From Plantago major (lineage: Eukaryota; Streptophyta; Magnoliopsida; Lamiales; Plantaginaceae), in the NCBI GenBank assembly GCA_026545765.1, contig CM048842.1, positions 92,159,230 to 92,223,229 of the forward strand: 64,000 nucleotides of DNA. Reading direction: 5' to 3'. Below, one piece after another: positions 61,501 to 64,000 of this stretch. Both the position numbers and the translations under genes were made by a program. How positions within the stretch are numbered: the first letter of the stretch is position 1; every line of letters starts with the position of its first letter. The notes below the pieces were generated by a model that did not search any database, was not told where the DNA came from, and worked only from the letters and a program-made list of their open reading frames with translations.

Positions 61501-64000
61501 AACAGTCAAAGGATTGCCCAGTATCTTAAATCTGGTTTGTGATCCAATTCCCTACAGATATGCTCCTTATTTTCAAAGTGTGTGTACTTCAGGAGACTGA
61601 TGACTGATAACTGTTAGAGGAAAAGGATTATGCACTGGATCTTGCATACTGGGAAATCCAAGTAGAGCATAAACATGCATATGTGACATAGGATCCTAGC
61701 AATATTATACTTTTCTGCAGTTGCTTATAAGTAGAGCAGTTGCTTCTGAAATTGATCTCTTCTGTTGCTGTAGTGATTAATAAGTCACTGTTCATTATTA
61801 AAAAGTATACTCCTAATCCATCAAAGTAAATTATAAAAATAAAAGAATGCATTAATGTTTAACGTAGTCAAAGATGCAATTTTGGTGTGGTTATGTTGAA
61901 GGTTTCTGTTAAATAGAAACCCCAATCATTCTCTTTGCAACCTTTGTCTATAAATTGCCACAATCGAAGATAATATAAGAGCAACTGACCTCTTGTTAAA
62001 TTTAAATCTTCTTGTATTATTAATGCCAAATAAGACCTGTAGATTCACTTACTTGCTCGGTATCCACTTTTATTTTCTTGGGTATTTCAAATGACTGCTT
62101 CATAAGTTGGAGATTCTGAATAAAACTACTGCATCTACTGTGGTAATGATCTTTTTTCAAACCCTTTTGCAGGTGGCCTTCTGTCTGGGAGAACATTGGC
62201 TGTTCTAGCGACCATGACATTGGCCACATCTATGGCAGCAAAAGAGGGCCCCACACAGATGGCGGGCCATCAGATCTGTTTCCAGGTCTGGTTGGCTTTA
62301 TCCATGCTTAATGATGCTTTGGCACTCTCAGGACAGGTAAAGTTTCAGAAAGCACACATAACTGATTCTTTTTTTGCACAAGATTAAGTTTGCAAATGGA
62401 TTTTCATTCAGTGAAATATACACAGCCCTGTCTTCTTCTCTTTTATTGATATCAATGGTTTTTTTTTTTGTGGCCGACTTATTCAATTGCTTCGTGCACT
62501 TGTCCTCTTAAAGGATGATATCCTTCATCCGTTGGAATTTTTCTACCGCAAATGCTGTTTCAGTAGTATTCTGGGAGACAGCTTAATATGAGACTAGTCT
62601 ATTCTGTTGTTCCAATTGATGCCGGTTATAATGGTGTTCCATAGCATCTTAAATTTCCTCTAAACTCAGGGTCACATGTAGGTTGCACTTTAGTTCCTAG
62701 CGTATCTTACTTCAGAAAATGTTATCTTTGGATAGGCTCATGGACAATACTTTTTCTCATAAGGCAAACTCGCACACACAGCCAACACACAAACATCGCA
62801 TTCCAAAGCAGTAACTCCTATGCGGTTTGACCCACCTCACCTTGTACAGCAAACCCAAGCTACATATCGCAAGGGGAGTGGACAATATTAGTAAAACAGC
62901 TACCCCTTAAATATTATCGATCTGCTTAGCTGATATCAGTATTTATGGTTTTGTCTTTTAACTTATCTCTTTTTTCTGAAATATCTTTTAGACTCTTCTT
63001 GCTAGTGACTACGCTCAGGGGAATTATGGTCTTGCACGCCGGGTGATATACAAAGTTCTCCAGGTTTGTAAATCTGAATATCAATGTCTAGTTCTTTTTG
63101 TGTTTAATTTTATTTGATGGTATCTCTCATTATAAATGAGATGAATTACCTGGCTCAGTGTTCTGATGCTTTGTGAATAATCAGATTGGTTTGATGCTAG
63201 GAGTGGCTTTAGCTGTAACTTTGTACCTTGGATTCGATGCTCTCTCCAGCCTATTTAGCACCGACTCAGAAGTTCTCGAAGTAGCCAGATCTGGCACCTT
63301 GGTAAGAATATCAACCGTACCTTATTGTTTAGGATAAAGTACTCACAGACTGACAGCTAGTTGTTTACTAAAAATGAGCTGCACTTGGGTAACTAACACC
63401 AAAAGTTTACACCGTGTTCCATATGTTTTTGCTTATAATCCAGAATAAATGGTGTTAGTTGCGTGCATACACAACTTCATTCTGTTCGCTTGTGGATTTA
63501 TGTGGTAGATATCATTACTAAGGCAGTTTTAGTGGAATTCATATAATACTAAAGAGTGCTTGTGTTTGTATTGTAGTTCGTTGCTGGATCTCAGCCAATG
63601 AATGCTATTGCTTTTGTTCTTGATGGGCTTTACTACGGTGTTTCAGACTTTGGATTTGCAGCATATTCAACGGTAATGCTATTTGCCATTTACAGGTGCT
63701 TCACTGGTTAAGTTTTTTGCTAACAAATGGTTCTCATGTTGATGAACAGGTGATTGTCGGACTGATATCCTGTGTCTTCTTACTGGTAACTGCTCCTAAA
63801 TATGGTCTTGCTGGTGTGTGGGGAGGTCTTTTTCTCTTTATGACTTTGCGTGTCGTTGCTGGAGTTTTGAGGTAATCTATTTACACCCAGTAATGTTAAA
63901 ATCACATTAAGCAAACAAAGACATGAAACATAAAGCTTCATCAACATAATCTGGTTTTGCGATTACCTAGTTGCAATCAAGCATTGAAAACCTCTCTAAT
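58539..64000 (+). CDS. MATE transporter, DTX44/DTX45-like, plastid-targeted (last exon beyond window)
   Basis: Exons 58539-58846, 59210-59331, 59684-59839, 59936-60066, 60508-60643, 61217-61313, 61434-61534, 62173-62336, 62992-63063, 63185-63301, 63577-63672, 63750-63871; the last exon is outside the window. Visible protein about 540 aa. Residues 1-100 are Ser/Arg-rich (MVMASSS start, ATG 58545 alternative), a likely chloroplast transit peptide. Then the MATE fold: ALAADPITSLVDTGFVGHLG, SAELAAVGVSGAVFN, DSPMRIPAEQFLSLRAFGAP, GAGNILNAVLDPILIF, GPTQMAGHQICFQVWLA, FVAGSQPMNAIAFVLDGLYY. From memory it is closest to Arabidopsis DTX45, with its sister DTX44 near. MATE proteins export organic acids or metabolites by cation antiport. 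The intron after exon 5 (60644-61216) has a GC donor (GCAAGT). Confidence 0.92.

Overview
This is nuclear DNA of a flowering plant, most likely a eudicot. It is AT-rich, its genes have many short introns bounded by GT..AG (rarely GC..AG), and every confident gene is a plant family: trichome birefringence-like (TBL) O-acetyltransferases, Sec61 beta, a BES1/BZR1-type factor, a plant BRCA2, microRNA390 and a plastid-type MATE transporter. Plant mobile elements (CACTA, MULE, hAT/Tourist/Stowaway MITEs, LINE, Ty1/copia) fill the gaps. Species cannot be told from the sequence.

Layout. 1-2607: left-truncated view of a minus-strand CACTA transposon, with a duplicated first transposase region, subterminal GCGACGGATA repeats and its terminal inverted repeat at 2607. 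3480-30188: a head-to-tail tandem array of eight plus-strand TBL genes. Gene 1 resembles TBL29/ESK1; genes 2-8 are closer to one another. The array is interrupted by a Sec61 beta gene (15793-16026), a MULE with 9-bp target duplications (13499-14345) and several small repeats. 31196-33774: a ninth, different TBL gene (TBL34/35-like). 34232-34779 (minus): a miniature BES1/BZR1-like gene made of the DNA-binding domain plus a C-terminal LxLxL repression motif. 36324-43945 (minus): a complete 20-exon BRCA2 gene with four BRC repeats. 44807-47646: a 5'-truncated LINE. 48270-48370 (minus): MIR390. 50646-57395: a broken but structurally complete copia element with LTRs and a 5-bp target duplication. 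58539-end: a DTX44/45-like MATE gene lacking only its last exon.

How the genes relate. The TBL proteins are predicted Golgi type II membrane proteins that acetylate cell-wall polysaccharides, chiefly xylan, so the first 34 kb is a cell-wall acetylation cluster. The order TBL34/35 - BRCA2 - MIR390 - DTX44/45 recalls two Arabidopsis neighbourhoods (from memory, TBL34 - MIR390A - DTX44 on chromosome 2 and TBL35 - BRCA2B on chromosome 5), as if the window kept an ancestral order that Arabidopsis split after genome duplication.

All exon models were built by hand. For each one the reading frame closes across every junction, with consensus splice sites and family sequence continuity.
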